The notes: a model not told the origin generated them from the sequence alone. DNA of 64,000 nt from Flavobacterium akiainvivens (GCF_001278115.1 NZ_LIYD01000005.1:3030281-3094280), one strand, 5' to 3'. Shown: positions 23,838 through 32,919, counted from the stretch's first letter. A program made the numbers and translations.

Positions 23838-24689
23838 ATGAAATTACGCACCCTTTTTGCCGCACTTATCATAACCGTAACCGCCACTGCCCAAGACAAG
23901 CAGGGCTACCAGCTGTTTACCAAAGAAGGCAAGAAAACCACCTATAAGAAATTACTGAAAGCCGCCGGAGAAACAGAGGTGGTACTGTTTGGCGAACTGC
24001 ACGACGATGCCATGGTGCACTGGCTGCAGCTGGAGCTGACTAAAGATCTGGGCGCTAACCACAACCTTGTGCTGGGCGCCGAAATGATTGAAGCCGACAA
24101 CCAGGACGAGCTCAACCAATACCTGGCCGGAACCATCAACCAAAAGCAGTTTGACAGCGTGGCGCGCCTGTGGCCCAATTATAAGACCGACTACAAGCCG
24201 TTGGTTGACTTTGCCAAGGATAAGAAATTTAAATTTGTAGCCGCCAATATACCAAGGCGTTACGCAAGCCTGGTGTACAAGCAGGGCTTTGAAGCGCTAA
24301 ACAGCCTTACCGCAGAAGAGAAAACCTGGATTGCCCCGCTACCTATAGCCTATGATGCCAGCCTGCCCGGCTACCAGGAAATGCTGAAAATGGGCGGTGG
24401 CCACGGTGGGGATAACCTGCCCAAGGCACAAGCGGTTAAAGATGCCACCATGGGCTACTTTATTGCGCAGAACCTAACGCCTAACACTATATTTGTTCAC
24501 TACAACGGCACTTACCACAGCGATAATTTTGAGGGTATAAACTGGTATTTGAAAAAACAAACTCCAAATGTGAAGATTTTAACCATTGCCGCCATATCGC
24601 AAAAAGAGCTGGACAAGCTGGAGGATGAAAACCTTAAAAAGGCCGATTTTATTTTGGTGGTAGATGAAGATATGACCAAGACGCATTAG
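23838..24689 (+). CDS. ChaN family haem-binding protein (TIKI superfamily)
   Basis: A 283-residue exported protein with a Sec signal (MKLRTLFAALIITVTATAQ). VVLFGELHDDAMVHWLQLEL is the ChaN start motif, with the conserved Glu-Leu-His; LGAEMIEADNQDEL and GGGHGGDNLPKAQAVKDATM are the other hallmarks. ChaN proteins bind haem or act in iron uptake at the cell surface in Campylobacter and Bacteroidota. In this window it adds a third haem-related gene set besides hmuTUVS and hmuRY. The lack of a lipobox Cys suggests it is periplasmic rather than a lipoprotein. Metal-dependent hydrolase activity as in TIKI proteins is an alternative. Confidence 0.82.
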   Translation: MKLRTLFAALIITVTATAQDKQGYQLFTKEGKKTTYKKLLKAAGETEVVLFGELHDDAMVHWLQLELTKDLGANHNLVLGAEMIEADNQDELNQYLAGTINQKQFDSVARLWPNYKTDYKPLVDFAKDKKFKFVAANIPRRYASLVYKQGFEALNSLTAEEKTWIAPLPIAYDASLPGYQEMLKMGGGHGGDNLPKAQAVKDATMGYFIAQNLTPNTIFVHYNGTYHSDNFEGINWYLKKQTPNVKILTIAAISQKELDKLEDENLKKADFILVVDEDMTKTH

Positions 24690-24690
24690 T

Positions 24691-25155
24691 ATGCCACAGT
24701 ATATTGACCAGTACCACCTTGTGTATTCAAGGCGATATAATACAGCTATAGTGTTCTTAGACAGGTTTATGCCAAACAGGGAACAAGAATCAGATGCATT
24801 TTCGCTGCCGCAATATGCTGATGTTGCCGAGAGGGAATTTAGCAATGAGCATGAGCTAATGAAAGCCCTTGAAACCGATACCGCTTCTGACTACTGCCTT
24901 TACTGGCGTAATTCAGATCCCGAAAGCCCCATACACCACACCATGGTGCTTTACACAACCGATGGCGCTACAATATTTGGGTTTTCCACTCCCGGCTCTG
25001 ACCCTGAAACAGATGCTGATGCGCTGCTGTACTATAACGAGTGCAAGAAATTGCTTAATCCGGCAATGGGCTGTATGACGGTAGAAGAGCGCGCACCGGA
25101 TAGCGTGAGTGAATTTATTGATTTTTGCAATAATCGGTTTGTGCCTGAGTTATAA
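24691..25155 (+). CDS. Small cytosolic protein of unknown function
   Basis: A 154-residue protein without signal or membrane segment. It starts one base after the ChaN stop, so the genes are probably co-transcribed. It contains SPIHHTMVLYTTDGATIFGF followed by an acidic Asp/Glu/Ala stretch and two Cys-containing helices near the end. I do not recognise a family; size and acidity are similar to many immunity-type or adaptor proteins, but nothing visible proves this. Confidence 0.6.
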   Translation: MPQYIDQYHLVYSRRYNTAIVFLDRFMPNREQESDAFSLPQYADVAEREFSNEHELMKALETDTASDYCLYWRNSDPESPIHHTMVLYTTDGATIFGFSTPGSDPETDADALLYYNECKKLLNPAMGCMTVEERAPDSVSEFIDFCNNRFVPEL

Positions 25156-25202
25156 AACTATACCTCATAATTTTAGGGACCTAACCAATACTTTACAAAA
25201 CA

Positions 25203-25889
25203 ATGAAATACCTAACACTATTATTTGCCATTGTACTGTTTGGCTGCAAAAACACCGGAACTTTAGAACTTGAGATTTTAACTAAGCAGGTTAATGCGCT
25301 TAATGTAAGTCCCGATAAGTATAAAGAGTACAGGCTTGAATATACTTCAGCCCCTAAGGGCGCACAAACAGTTATAACTTATAAGCTGACTAATAATAGC
25401 GACACAACCTATTACTTTAACCTCAATAATTTTAATAGCCGTTTTGAAAAGGATTATATTAAAATGGACAGGGCGTTTGTAGGTATAAAAGATAATAAGG
25501 GAGAACTTGTAAAACCAAAAGGGAGAGAAGCAACCTGGGGTGTAGATTTTGTGGCAAACTATTTAGGATACAGTCATTATGAACAATATGACAAAAAAAA
25601 TTTCATAATCCATCCGGGCGAAACACTTTATTTTGAATGGTTTATAATACTGCCGTTTGGCAATATTATAGAGCACACAAATTATCAGGTAGTATTAGAT
25701 TCTAAAGAAAAATACTATGCCGAAATTGAGCTGGATAGTGATGGGACAGATTATCAGAACAAAATTTCCCGCACCGATTTAAAAACAATCCGGGATAATG
25801 GATATACCGTTTTTAATGGCACCATTACCTCTAAAAACAAGATACCGGTGGTTTTTAACAAAGAAACACATGCAGATACTGATAAATGA
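25203..25889 (+). CDS. Lipoprotein of unknown function
   Basis: A 228-residue lipoprotein (VLFGC, Cys15). The mid-region (TVITYKLTNNSDTTYYFNLN) followed by a later YFEWFIILPFGN resembles an immunoglobulin-like beta sandwich. Codon usage is more AT-rich than the flanking housekeeping genes. The 3' end overlaps the next, frameshifted gene by 20 bases, so they form one unit. No family recognised. Confidence 0.6.
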   Translation: MKYLTLLFAIVLFGCKNTGTLELEILTKQVNALNVSPDKYKEYRLEYTSAPKGAQTVITYKLTNNSDTTYYFNLNNFNSRFEKDYIKMDRAFVGIKDNKGELVKPKGREATWGVDFVANYLGYSHYEQYDKKNFIIHPGETLYFEWFIILPFGNIIEHTNYQVVLDSKEKYYAEIELDSDGTDYQNKISRTDLKTIRDNGYTVFNGTITSKNKIPVVFNKETHADTDK

Positions 25890-26309
25890 CATTACATTCC
25901 CCGCATTGGCATTTCCAAACGACGGTATATTACATCTTGCCAGTAAACCCAACGACCTGATTATCTGCAACTCAAAAGGATTTAAAAATGGGTTTTACAA
26001 TAACCTGATGATTATAGATGCTACAGGAAAATCGTTTCGGGTTCTCAATGCTCAGAAAACCAGAAAAGTAGGATGCTTTTCGGTTACGATATATTCCTTG
26101 AGAGGAAATACGTTGTAGATTTAACCTTGAAACCAGAGAGGACATTAAGCCTTGAGGATTTAAAAGCCAAAATAATTGGAACTATCAAAGAACAGGAAAT
26201 TTTCTGGCGTGGGGGAAATAACATTACAAGCTTATATGCATGTATTAACAAGTCTACTTCTGTAACCGGGCTTTTCAATCAACTTAGCTCCATATTCAAT
26301 GCAAAATAG
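25870..26309 (+). pseudogene. Frameshifted small gene of unknown function
   Basis: Starting at 25870 (MQILINDITFPALAFPNDGI) the frame is coding-like until about 26070 (AQKTRKVG), then hits a stop at 26118. The adjacent frame continues naturally with LFGYDIFLERKYVVDLTLKP and ends at 26309. The total is 440 bases, one short of 147 codons, so a single-base deletion near 26071-26076 explains it. It is either a recent inactivation or a sequencing error. It overlaps the upstream lipoprotein gene by 20 bases. Unknown family. Confidence 0.65.
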
Positions 26310-26366
26310 AGGTTTTGACATATGCTATTATTACGGCACGGGCCGGCAGTAACGTTTAAAATATCC

Positions 26367-26401
26367 CGCCTGAACTTTCAAAAATTTTGAAAGTTCAGGC
26401 G
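26367..26401 (+). terminator. Strong intrinsic terminator
   Basis: CGCCTGAACTTTCAAAA (26367-26383) and TTTTGAAAGTTCAGGCG (26385-26401) pair perfectly and are followed by TTTTTT. It ends the 25.2-26.3 kb unit. Confidence 0.85.
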
Positions 26402-26583
26402 TTTTTTGAACCTACTAAACCGTTTTAGGCAATAAGGGGCGCTAAACACCCAAACTGTAAATTTCTTAAGTCTTTGCAGTTTTTAAGATTTTTTTAGGTT
26501 AAAAAAACACATTTTTTAAATTATGAATGCAAATACTTTAAAAAATATCCACTTTAAACTCATTATAAATTAGCTTTAAGCCA

Positions 26584-26614
26584 TTGTGGTAAATATCATT
26601 TAGCCTTACTTTTG
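26584..26614 (+). promoter_or_regulatory. Promoter of the sdh operon
   Basis: TTG (26584-26586), a 20-base spacer, then TACTTTTG (26607-26614), a full Bacteroidota -33/-7 promoter; the leader is about 33 bases. Confidence 0.65.
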
Positions 26615-26653
26615 TTTGATTTTTAAAAACTTTTACTTTTTTAAACAAACATT

Positions 26654-27514
26654 ATGGCAAAATCTGCACTTTTGAAGTCGTCCTTAGCCAAAAAATACTG
26701 GATGGCTTTAACAGGTTTATTTCTCTGCCTGTTCCTTGTGGGGCACTTACTGGGCAACCTTCAGCTACTATCAACCGGAGAATTTGCAGCACTTCACTTT
26801 AACCAGTATGCGCTGTTCATGACCACCAACCCTGCCGTTAAGGCACTTTCTTACCTTACCTACATCTCTATCATTTTCCACGCGGTAGACGGTATTATGC
26901 TTACAATACAAAACAAAAAAGCAAGGCCGGTAGCGTATGTAATGAACAAGCCACAAAAAAACACCATCTGGGCAAGCCGCAACATGGCTGTTTTGGGTAC
27001 GGTTATCCTTGTGTTTATTGTTACACACATGATTAGCTTTTGGGCAAGGATGCACTATGATGCAAATATGCCGGTACAAACCATAATGCTAAAAGGCCAG
27101 GCCATGTACCCGGGCCAGGAAGCACAGCTTGAGCCAAACTACGTTACCACTACAGGAGACTACATTCCGGTAATGTATAAAGACCAGGGCGCCATAGAAA
27201 TTAAAAACCGCACAGAGGTGTATGCCGTGCAAAACGGTGCTAAAATTGCCGAACTATACAAAGACCTTTACAAAATTACCATAGAGTTTTTTAAAGAGCC
27301 TACTTATGGCCTTTGGTACACAATAGCCTATGTAATCAGCATGGTGGTGCTCGGTTTCCACCTGTACCACGGTTTTGGCAGCGCCTTCCAGTCGCTTGGT
27401 GCCAACAACCCTAAATACAACGGCCTTATCAGGAAGTTTGGCTATGCATTTGCCATTGTAGTGCCGTTTTTATTTGCCGTAATACCTGTTTACATTCACT
27501 TCTTTCTAAAATAA
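26654..27514 (+). CDS. sdhC: Succinate dehydrogenase cytochrome b subunit
   Basis: A 286-residue five-helix dihaem cytochrome b of the B. subtilis/Wolinella type (no SdhD). KYWMALTGLFLCLFLVGHLL, IIFHAVDGIM, FIVTHMISFW and GFHLYHGFGSAFQSLG carry the haem-ligand His residues. It anchors SdhAB and passes electrons to menaquinone. It is longer than the roughly 220-residue flavobacterial form I expect: an extra-membrane loop at about 137-215 (MPVQTIMLKGQAMYPGQEAQ onward) is enlarged. First gene of sdhC-sdhA-sdhB. Confidence 0.93.
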   Translation: MAKSALLKSSLAKKYWMALTGLFLCLFLVGHLLGNLQLLSTGEFAALHFNQYALFMTTNPAVKALSYLTYISIIFHAVDGIMLTIQNKKARPVAYVMNKPQKNTIWASRNMAVLGTVILVFIVTHMISFWARMHYDANMPVQTIMLKGQAMYPGQEAQLEPNYVTTTGDYIPVMYKDQGAIEIKNRTEVYAVQNGAKIAELYKDLYKITIEFFKEPTYGLWYTIAYVISMVVLGFHLYHGFGSAFQSLGANNPKYNGLIRKFGYAFAIVVPFLFAVIPVYIHFFLK

Positions 27515-27529
27515 TCAACTCAGCATATC

Positions 27530-29539
27530 ATGACGTTAGATTCTAAAATACCGGAAGGCCACATCTCCGAAAAATGGACCAAGTATAAAGACCACCTTAG
27601 GCTTGTAGCGCCAAACAACAGGCCAAAGATTGATGTAATAGTTGTAGGTACCGGCCTTGCAGGCGCATCTGCTGCTGCATCGCTTGGCGAAATGGGCTAC
27701 AATGTTAAGGCATTTTGCTTTCAGGATTCTCCCCGCCGTGCGCACTCTATTGCTGCACAGGGTGGTATAAACGCCGCCAAAAATTACCAAAATGACGGCG
27801 ACTCTACATACAGGCTTTTTTATGACACTATAAAAGGGGGCGACTACCGTGCGCGTGAAGCTAACGTACACCGCCTTGCCGAAGTTTCGGCTAATATTAT
27901 AGACCAGTGTGTGGCCCAGGGCGTGCCTTTTGCACGTGACTACGGCGGAATGCTGGACAACCGCTCTTTTGGTGGTACACAGGTACAGCGTACGTTTTAT
28001 GCAGCGGGCCAAACCGGCCAGCAGCTGCTTCTTGGCGCATACTCTTCGCTTTCAAGGCAAATAGGCCTTGGCCGCGTACAGATGTACAACCGCCACGAAA
28101 TGCTTGATATTGTTAAAGTGGGTGGCAAAGCCCGCGGTATTATAGCCCGTAACCTTATTACCGGCGAAATAGAAAGGCATTCGGCCCACGCAGTTATTAT
28201 CGCTTCTGGCGGTTATGGCAACGTGTACTTCCTTTCTACAAACGCAATGGGCAGCAACGTTACCGCCGCGTGGAAAATCCACAAAAAAGGCGCTTATTTT
28301 GCTAACCCTTGTTATGTTCAAATTCACCCTACGTGTATCCCGGTTCACGGCACTAACCAGTCTAAGCTGACCCTGATGTCAGAATCACTGCGTAACTCGG
28401 GCCGTATCTGGGTTCCTAAAAAGATTGAAGATGCTGTAGCCATCCGCGAAGGAAAGCTTAAGCCTACCGATATTAAAGAAGAAGAAAGGGATTACTTCCT
28501 GGAGCGCCGTTACCCTGCATTTGGTAACCTTGTTCCGCGCGACGTGGCTTCACGTGCTGCAAAAGAGCGTTGCGATGCCGGTTTTGGTATTGAAAACAAC
28601 GACACGCAGGAAGGTGTTTACCTTGACTTCTCTTCAGAAATTATAAACAAAGGCCGCCAAACGGCTTATGCACAGGGTAACCACCACCCGTCTGACGAAG
28701 AGGTTATTAAACTGGGCAAGGCATGGATTGAGGAAAAATACGGTAACCTGTTCCAGATGTATGAGCAGATTACGGCAGATAACCCTTATGAGGTGCCAAT
28801 GAAAATATACCCTGCCGTACACTACACCATGGGTGGCGTGTGGGTAGACTATAACCTGCAAAGTACTATACCGGGCTGTTTTGTGGCCGGTGAGGCTAAC
28901 TTCTCAGACCACGGTGCTAACCGCCTTGGTGCATCGGCGCTAATGCAGGGCCTTGCAGACGGTTACTTTGTACTTCCGTACACAGTGTCTGACTACCTTG
29001 CAGGCGAAATACGTACCGGTACTATACCTACTAACACCCCTGAGTTTGACGAAGCCGAAGCCGCCGTTAAAGCGCAGATAGACGGTTTCCTAAACAACAA
29101 GGGCACTAAGTCGGTAGACCATTTCCATAAAAAACTGGGCCACATTATGTGGAACAAAGTGGGCATGGGCCGTAACGAACAGGGCCTTATTGAGGCTATT
29201 GACGAAATTGCAGCTCTTAAGGCAGAGTTTTACCGCGATGTGTTTGTTCCGGGCAGTGCCGATGAATTTAACACAGAGCTTGAAAAAGCCATACGTGTGG
29301 CCGACTTTATTGACCTGGGCCAGCTAATGGCACGCGATGCTTTACAGCGTAAAGAATCTTGCGGTGGCCACTTCCGTGAAGAATATCAGGACAGCGAGGG
29401 CGAAACCCTTCGTGATGATGAAAACTTCAACTTTGTTGGTGCGTGGGAATACCAGGGCGATGATATTAACCACGAAGTACTTCATAAAGAAGTGCTTAAA
29501 TATGAGTACATTAAAATCGCAGCCAGGAATTACAAATAA
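27530..29539 (+). CDS. sdhA: Succinate dehydrogenase/fumarate reductase flavoprotein subunit
   Basis: A 669-residue flavoprotein with covalent [23 protein letters not shown] is the Rossmann FAD motif; [17 protein letters not shown] holds the FAD-linking His; HPTCIPVHG and [20 protein letters not shown] are active-site and capping-domain marks; [20 protein letters not shown] is near the FAD site. It oxidises succinate to fumarate on the cytoplasmic side. sdhC is 15 bases upstream. Unusually, its stop is followed after one base by an unrelated ATPase gene, so sdhB comes 1.7 kb later. Confidence 0.97.
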   Translation: MTLDSKIPEGHISEKWTKYKDHLRLVAPNNRPKIDVIVVGTGLAGASAAASLGEMGYNVKAFCFQDSPRRAHSIAAQGGINAAKNYQNDGDSTYRLFYDTIKGGDYRAREANVHRLAEVSANIIDQCVAQGVPFARDYGGMLDNRSFGGTQVQRTFYAAGQTGQQLLLGAYSSLSRQIGLGRVQMYNRHEMLDIVKVGGKARGIIARNLITGEIERHSAHAVIIASGGYGNVYFLSTNAMGSNVTAAWKIHKKGAYFANPCYVQIHPTCIPVHGTNQSKLTLMSESLRNSGRIWVPKKIEDAVAIREGKLKPTDIKEEERDYFLERRYPAFGNLVPRDVASRAAKERCDAGFGIENNDTQEGVYLDFSSEIINKGRQTAYAQGNHHPSDEEVIKLGKAWIEEKYGNLFQMYEQITADNPYEVPMKIYPAVHYTMGGVWVDYNLQSTIPGCFVAGEANFSDHGANRLGASALMQGLADGYFVLPYTVSDYLAGEIRTGTIPTNTPEFDEAEAAVKAQIDGFLNNKGTKSVDHFHKKLGHIMWNKVGMGRNEQGLIEAIDEIAALKAEFYRDVFVPGSADEFNTELEKAIRVADFIDLGQLMARDALQRKESCGGHFREEYQDSEGETLRDDENFNFVGAWEYQGDDINHEVLHKEVLKYEYIKIAARNYK

Positions 29540-29540
29540 A

Positions 29541-30788
29541 ATGAGCGAAAGATTAGTCATAAAGAATTTTGGCCCAATCAAGTCAGTAGAACTTGACTTG
29601 GGCAAAATGACTATTCTTATAGGCGAACAGGCTACCGGTAAGAGTACAATTGCTAAGGTGTTAGCGGTTTGCAGGTATTTTAGTTATATTGTAAACTATT
29701 CAGTAAGTGTTGATAAGCAAAATCAATTCGCCAACAATGAACAATTCTCGGATGGATTAAGGGACTGGGAGATGGATAGCTATCTTTCAGAAAATTCAAG
29801 TTTTTATTATGAAAATCCCTTGTATATATTTGAATTCAAGAGTAAAAAGGTTGTTGAAAATGAAAATGTCGGAGACGGTTTAGATTATCGTAAAGAGTTT
29901 TTTGAACTTCATACAAAAATAACTTCAGAATCTGAGGAATTTGACCGTTTATTATCTGAACTGGATGATTTACGAATTGAAGAAACTTTACAGAAAAAAA
30001 CAGCCGTTGAATTTTTTCAAATGTTGGGGTGGACACCAAACGAAAACTTCTATAGGCTTAATGTAAAAAAAATAATGGATAATCCATTATATATTCCAAC
30101 CGAAAGAGTTCTTCAATCATTATCATTTAGTAATAGCTTATTGACCTCTGAAGCCTTACAACATGAGTTATCAAAGCTAAACAGAATTGTAAGGGGGTAT
30201 AATATTGAAATAGCTATTGAACCTTTATCCTTGGTCTACAAAAATCAAAATGGACTTGGTTATGCCAAAAAGGAGAGTAATTCAGAATATTATTTAGTTC
30301 ACAATGGTTCTAGTGGTTATCAATCAACTATTCCAATTGTACTCGCTCAAAAGTTTTACGCAAAGAGGAAGAGAACTTTCATAATAGAAGAGCCGGAAAT
30401 GAATCTTTTTCCAAAAGTTCAAAAAAAACTAATGGAATTTTTCGTTGAAAACATATATAATAACAAACACTCATTTCTTCTACCTACTCACAGCCCTTAT
30501 GTACTAAGCTCGCTGAACAATTTAGTGTATGCTTATACAATAGGTCATTTGGATAATGACGCATTTAAAGGGCAGGTGAAAGAAATAATCCCTGAAAAGT
30601 ATTGGCTTAACCCTAATGATATTGCTGTCTACTATTTAGGCGATGGCGAGGCTAAAGATATATTTGACAGGGAGGAAAACCTGATAAACACCGATTACAT
30701 TGACAGTGTTTCAGAAATAATAAGTGATGAGTTTGACAGGTTGTTGAGTATTGAAGTTTCATATAATAATACTGCACAAGATGATTGA
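29541..30788 (+). CDS. AAA15/SMC-like ATPase inserted in the sdh operon
   Basis: A 415-residue ABC/SMC-type ATPase of the AAA15/AAA21 group. Walker A GEQATGKST is at 28-36, directly after the typical start LVIKNFGPIKSVELDLG. A long charged region follows (about 100-250). The signature-like NGSSGYQS is at 255-262, Walker B TFIIEEPE at 279-286 with catalytic Glu, and the switch THSPYVLSSL at 316-325. There is no OLD-type TOPRIM domain. The start is the ATG one base after the sdhA stop; the frame is open further upstream inside sdhA but that part is out of frame with sdhA. The gene is AT-rich against sdhA and sdhB. It overlaps the next gene by 8 bases. Similar ATPases act in defence systems such as PARIS and Septu; here the role is inferred. 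Confidence 0.88.
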   Translation: MSERLVIKNFGPIKSVELDLGKMTILIGEQATGKSTIAKVLAVCRYFSYIVNYSVSVDKQNQFANNEQFSDGLRDWEMDSYLSENSSFYYENPLYIFEFKSKKVVENENVGDGLDYRKEFFELHTKITSESEEFDRLLSELDDLRIEETLQKKTAVEFFQMLGWTPNENFYRLNVKKIMDNPLYIPTERVLQSLSFSNSLLTSEALQHELSKLNRIVRGYNIEIAIEPLSLVYKNQNGLGYAKKESNSEYYLVHNGSSGYQSTIPIVLAQKFYAKRKRTFIIEEPEMNLFPKVQKKLMEFFVENIYNNKHSFLLPTHSPYVLSSLNNLVYAYTIGHLDNDAFKGQVKEIIPEKYWLNPNDIAVYYLGDGEAKDIFDREENLINTDYIDSVSEIISDEFDRLLSIEVSYNNTAQDD

Positions 30789-31254
30789 TTGCAGATTAAT
30801 TGAAGGATGTAAAGAACTTCGGAAAAAGAAAAAAGATACTTTAAAAGATAAAAAGGCTGAATCAGACAGCGTATGCCTGATTGATAACTCAAGTAATGAA
30901 ATTGATTACAATGTGATTGAATTTGAGAACTGTGTTTTTAAAGACATACAATCAGAATATGAAAAATGTGATTTAGGTGTTGAGACGGAAAATGATGTAT
31001 TTTTTATTGAGTTAAAAGGTTCTAACAATAATAAAGGTTTAAAACAAATACTTGCCACTGTAGAAAGCACAAAACATTGTTTTAAAAAGATTGGACAAAA
31101 TAAAAAGCCTGTACAAAAGAGAATGAATGGTATTTTGATTGTATCAAAAAAGGAAGTGCCAAAGAATTTAGATAAGATTACGTTAAGAAAACTAACTAAT
31201 CTATTAGGTGTTGAGCCAATTATAGAGCAGAGAACATATACTATAAAATTGTAA
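30781..31254 (+). CDS. Small PD-(D/E)XK-like protein, partner of the ATPase
   Basis: A 157-residue basic protein starting with ATG at 30781, overlapping the ATPase stop (ATGATTGA), so translation is coupled. After a Lys-rich N-terminal part, [18 protein letters not shown] contains Asp64 and Glu77-Leu78-Lys79, the D-(x12)-E-x-K pattern of PD-(D/E)XK nucleases, with Gln89 (GLKQIL) where many members place a fourth conserved residue. A strand-helix pattern ([19 protein letters not shown]) follows. A nuclease effector controlled by the ATPase is the likely role. It could also be an inactive structural relative. I know no named family. Confidence 0.65.
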   Translation: MIDCRLIEGCKELRKKKKDTLKDKKAESDSVCLIDNSSNEIDYNVIEFENCVFKDIQSEYEKCDLGVETENDVFFIELKGSNNNKGLKQILATVESTKHCFKKIGQNKKPVQKRMNGILIVSKKEVPKNLDKITLRKLTNLLGVEPIIEQRTYTIKL

Positions 31255-31270
31255 ATTAAAATTGAAGATT

Positions 31271-32029
31271 ATGGCTTCAAAGAATATAAACATCACCCTG
31301 AAAATATGGCGTCAGAAAAACGCCAAAACAAAAGGAAACATCGAAACCTACACACTTAACGATGTTTCTACCGACAGCTCTTTCCTTGAGATGCTTGACC
31401 AGTTGAACGAACAGCTCGTAAGCAGCCAGAAAGAACCTGTAGCGTTTGACCACGACTGCCGCGAGGGTATTTGCGGTATGTGTTCGCTATACATAAACGG
31501 GCAGGCACACGGCCCGGCACACAAGGTTACTACCTGCCAGCTGCACATGCGCTCTTTTAAAGATGGCGACACCATTTATGTTGAGCCATGGAGAAGTAAG
31601 GCGTTCCCGGTTATTAAAGACCTTGTGGTAGACCGCTCTGCATTTGACAGGATTCAGCAGGCCGGCGGTTTCGTATCGGTTAACACATCTGGCCGTACGA
31701 TAGACGCTAACGCCACCCCGGTACCCAAGCATGATGCCGACCGCGCTTTTGAAGCGGCTGCATGTATAGGCTGTGGTGCGTGTGTTGCAAGCTGTAAAAA
31801 CGGCTCTGCAATGCTGTTTGTGGGCGCTAAGGTATCTCAGTATGCTTTGCTTCCGCAAGGTAAGGTAGAGGCCACGCAGCGTGTACTAAACATGGTGCGC
31901 CAAATGGACGAAGAAGGATTTGGTAACTGTACCAATACCGGTGCCTGTGAGGTTGAATGCCCTAAAGGTATATCGCTTGAAAATATTGCCCGTATGAACA
32001 GGGAATACCTGTTTGCCAGCATAAAATAA
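31271..32029 (+). CDS. sdhB: Succinate dehydrogenase iron-sulfur subunit
   Basis: A 252-residue subunit with three clusters. [17 protein letters not shown] and VTTCQ bind the [2Fe-2S] cluster; [11 protein letters not shown] and [14 protein letters not shown] bind the [4Fe-4S] and [3Fe-4S] clusters. It carries electrons from SdhA to SdhC. The ATG at 31271 is chosen over an in-frame TTG three codons earlier. It lies 16 bases after the inserted nuclease-like gene, instead of following sdhA directly. A terminator follows, so it is the last gene. Confidence 0.96.
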   Translation: MASKNINITLKIWRQKNAKTKGNIETYTLNDVSTDSSFLEMLDQLNEQLVSSQKEPVAFDHDCREGICGMCSLYINGQAHGPAHKVTTCQLHMRSFKDGDTIYVEPWRSKAFPVIKDLVVDRSAFDRIQQAGGFVSVNTSGRTIDANATPVPKHDADRAFEAAACIGCGACVASCKNGSAMLFVGAKVSQYALLPQGKVEATQRVLNMVRQMDEEGFGNCTNTGACEVECPKGISLENIARMNREYLFASIK

Positions 32030-32061
32030 AGAGAATAAAACAAAAACTAAGCTTGCAAAAG

Positions 32062-32089
32062 GCGCGCCTGTAACAGGGCGCGCTTTTTT
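32062..32089 (+). terminator. Terminator of the sdh operon
   Basis: GCGCGCC (32062-32068) pairs with GGCGCGC (32077-32083) and is followed by TTTTTT, 33 bases after sdhB. Confidence 0.8.
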
Positions 32090-32149
32090 ATTTTGTGTAC
32101 CTGATTGCTGTATCTCAAAGAACCGCAAAGAAGGCACAAAGAGATGCAA

Positions 32150-32259
32150 AATCCAATTTCAAGTACTACAGGCAATATCACAGCTTCCTGAAAGATCATT
32201 ACAGCCACTCTGCCGGGCGTTCTCTGTACAAATACCCAAATTACCGAATCAACAAATAA
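32150..32259 (+). pseudogene. Possible C-terminal gene remnant
   Basis: One frame reads KYYRQYHSFLKDHYSHSAGR, then SLYKYPNYRINK and a stop at 32257-32259. The composition is protein-like, but there is no start codon and a repeat word adjoins it. A decayed gene tail is possible; it may be chance. Confidence 0.25.
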
Positions 32260-32287
32260 ACCTTTGTAAATGGCTTTAAAACAAAAA

Positions 32288-32311
32288 AGCGCACTGTGTT
32301 ACCGGTGCGCT
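32288..32311 (-). terminator. Terminator of the disrupted lipoprotein gene
   Basis: AGCGCAC/GTGCGCT stem with a minus-strand T-run (32283-32288), 23 bases after the stop codon. Confidence 0.65.
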
Positions 32312-32333
32312 ACTGTTTCCTTAATCACGATGG

Positions 32334-32810
32334 TTATTTTTCGGCCAGGCGTTTTTTCTCAAGCTCCTCGGCATAAGCCTTAAGGTATTTGCCAAACATA
32401 GATGATTTATATTTAGAACTGTAATCTTTATTGTCCACACGGTCGTGAATATAGTATTCAGATATGCCTGATGTCCTTAACCTGCCATCAGTATCTACCA
32501 TACTCGATGAATAATGATGAAAATCGAGCACATAGCGGTATTTTAAAACATCTTCATAACCGTCAAGCTTTAGCCTTGTAGCATCAAGAAACACATGGTT
32601 GCCATGGTAGCGGCTTTCAAAAGCGCTGCGCATATATTTATCGCGGCTGTTGTTTCCGGTAAGTATACACACCAGTTAAGTATCGTCTTTACCAAAATCA
32701 GGTGGAATAGCCTTAGATTCAACAGTAAGATGCTTTGCAATGCGGCCTTTGGCAAAAAAACATGAAGTAAGCAAAAAAGGAAGTAGCAGTAAGATAAAAT
32801 ATTTTTTCAT
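32334..32810 (-). pseudogene. Lipoprotein gene interrupted by an in-frame stop
   Basis: From 32810 the frame encodes a lipoprotein signal (MKKYFILLLLPFLLTSC, Cys17) and continues to FGKDDT, where a TAA occurs at 32676-32678. The same frame then resumes at once with LVCILTGNNSRDKYMRSAF and runs to a natural stop at 32334, followed by a terminator. The total of 159 codons without shift shows a single nonsense change. It is either a recent null allele or a sequence error; the downstream part lacks a ribosome site. Family unknown. Confidence 0.7.
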
Positions 32811-32919
32811 GGCGTAAATGGTTTGAGTGCCAAATATAGTACTTAGCCTGTAATTACAGGCTTTCTCTAAACAAATTAGCGCATTAACCACCTAATCTTA
32901 AAAGATATAAAAATAAAAA

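Larger units (their letters stand above)
26310..26653. other. Gap before sdhC
   Basis: It contains a strong terminator (26367-26401), an AT-rich tract, and the sdhC promoter (26584-26614). No ORF of note. Confidence 0.7.
32030..32333. other. Gap after sdhB
   Basis: It holds the sdh terminator (32062-32089), a CACAAAG-type word (32115-32143), a short coding-like remnant (32150-32259) and the terminator of the disrupted minus-strand gene (32288-32311). Confidence 0.6.

Noticed and set aside
29337..29540. N-terminal extension of the ATPase into sdhA
   Set aside because: It would translate sdhA out of frame; the conserved ATPase start LVIKNFGPIKS follows the ATG at 29541.
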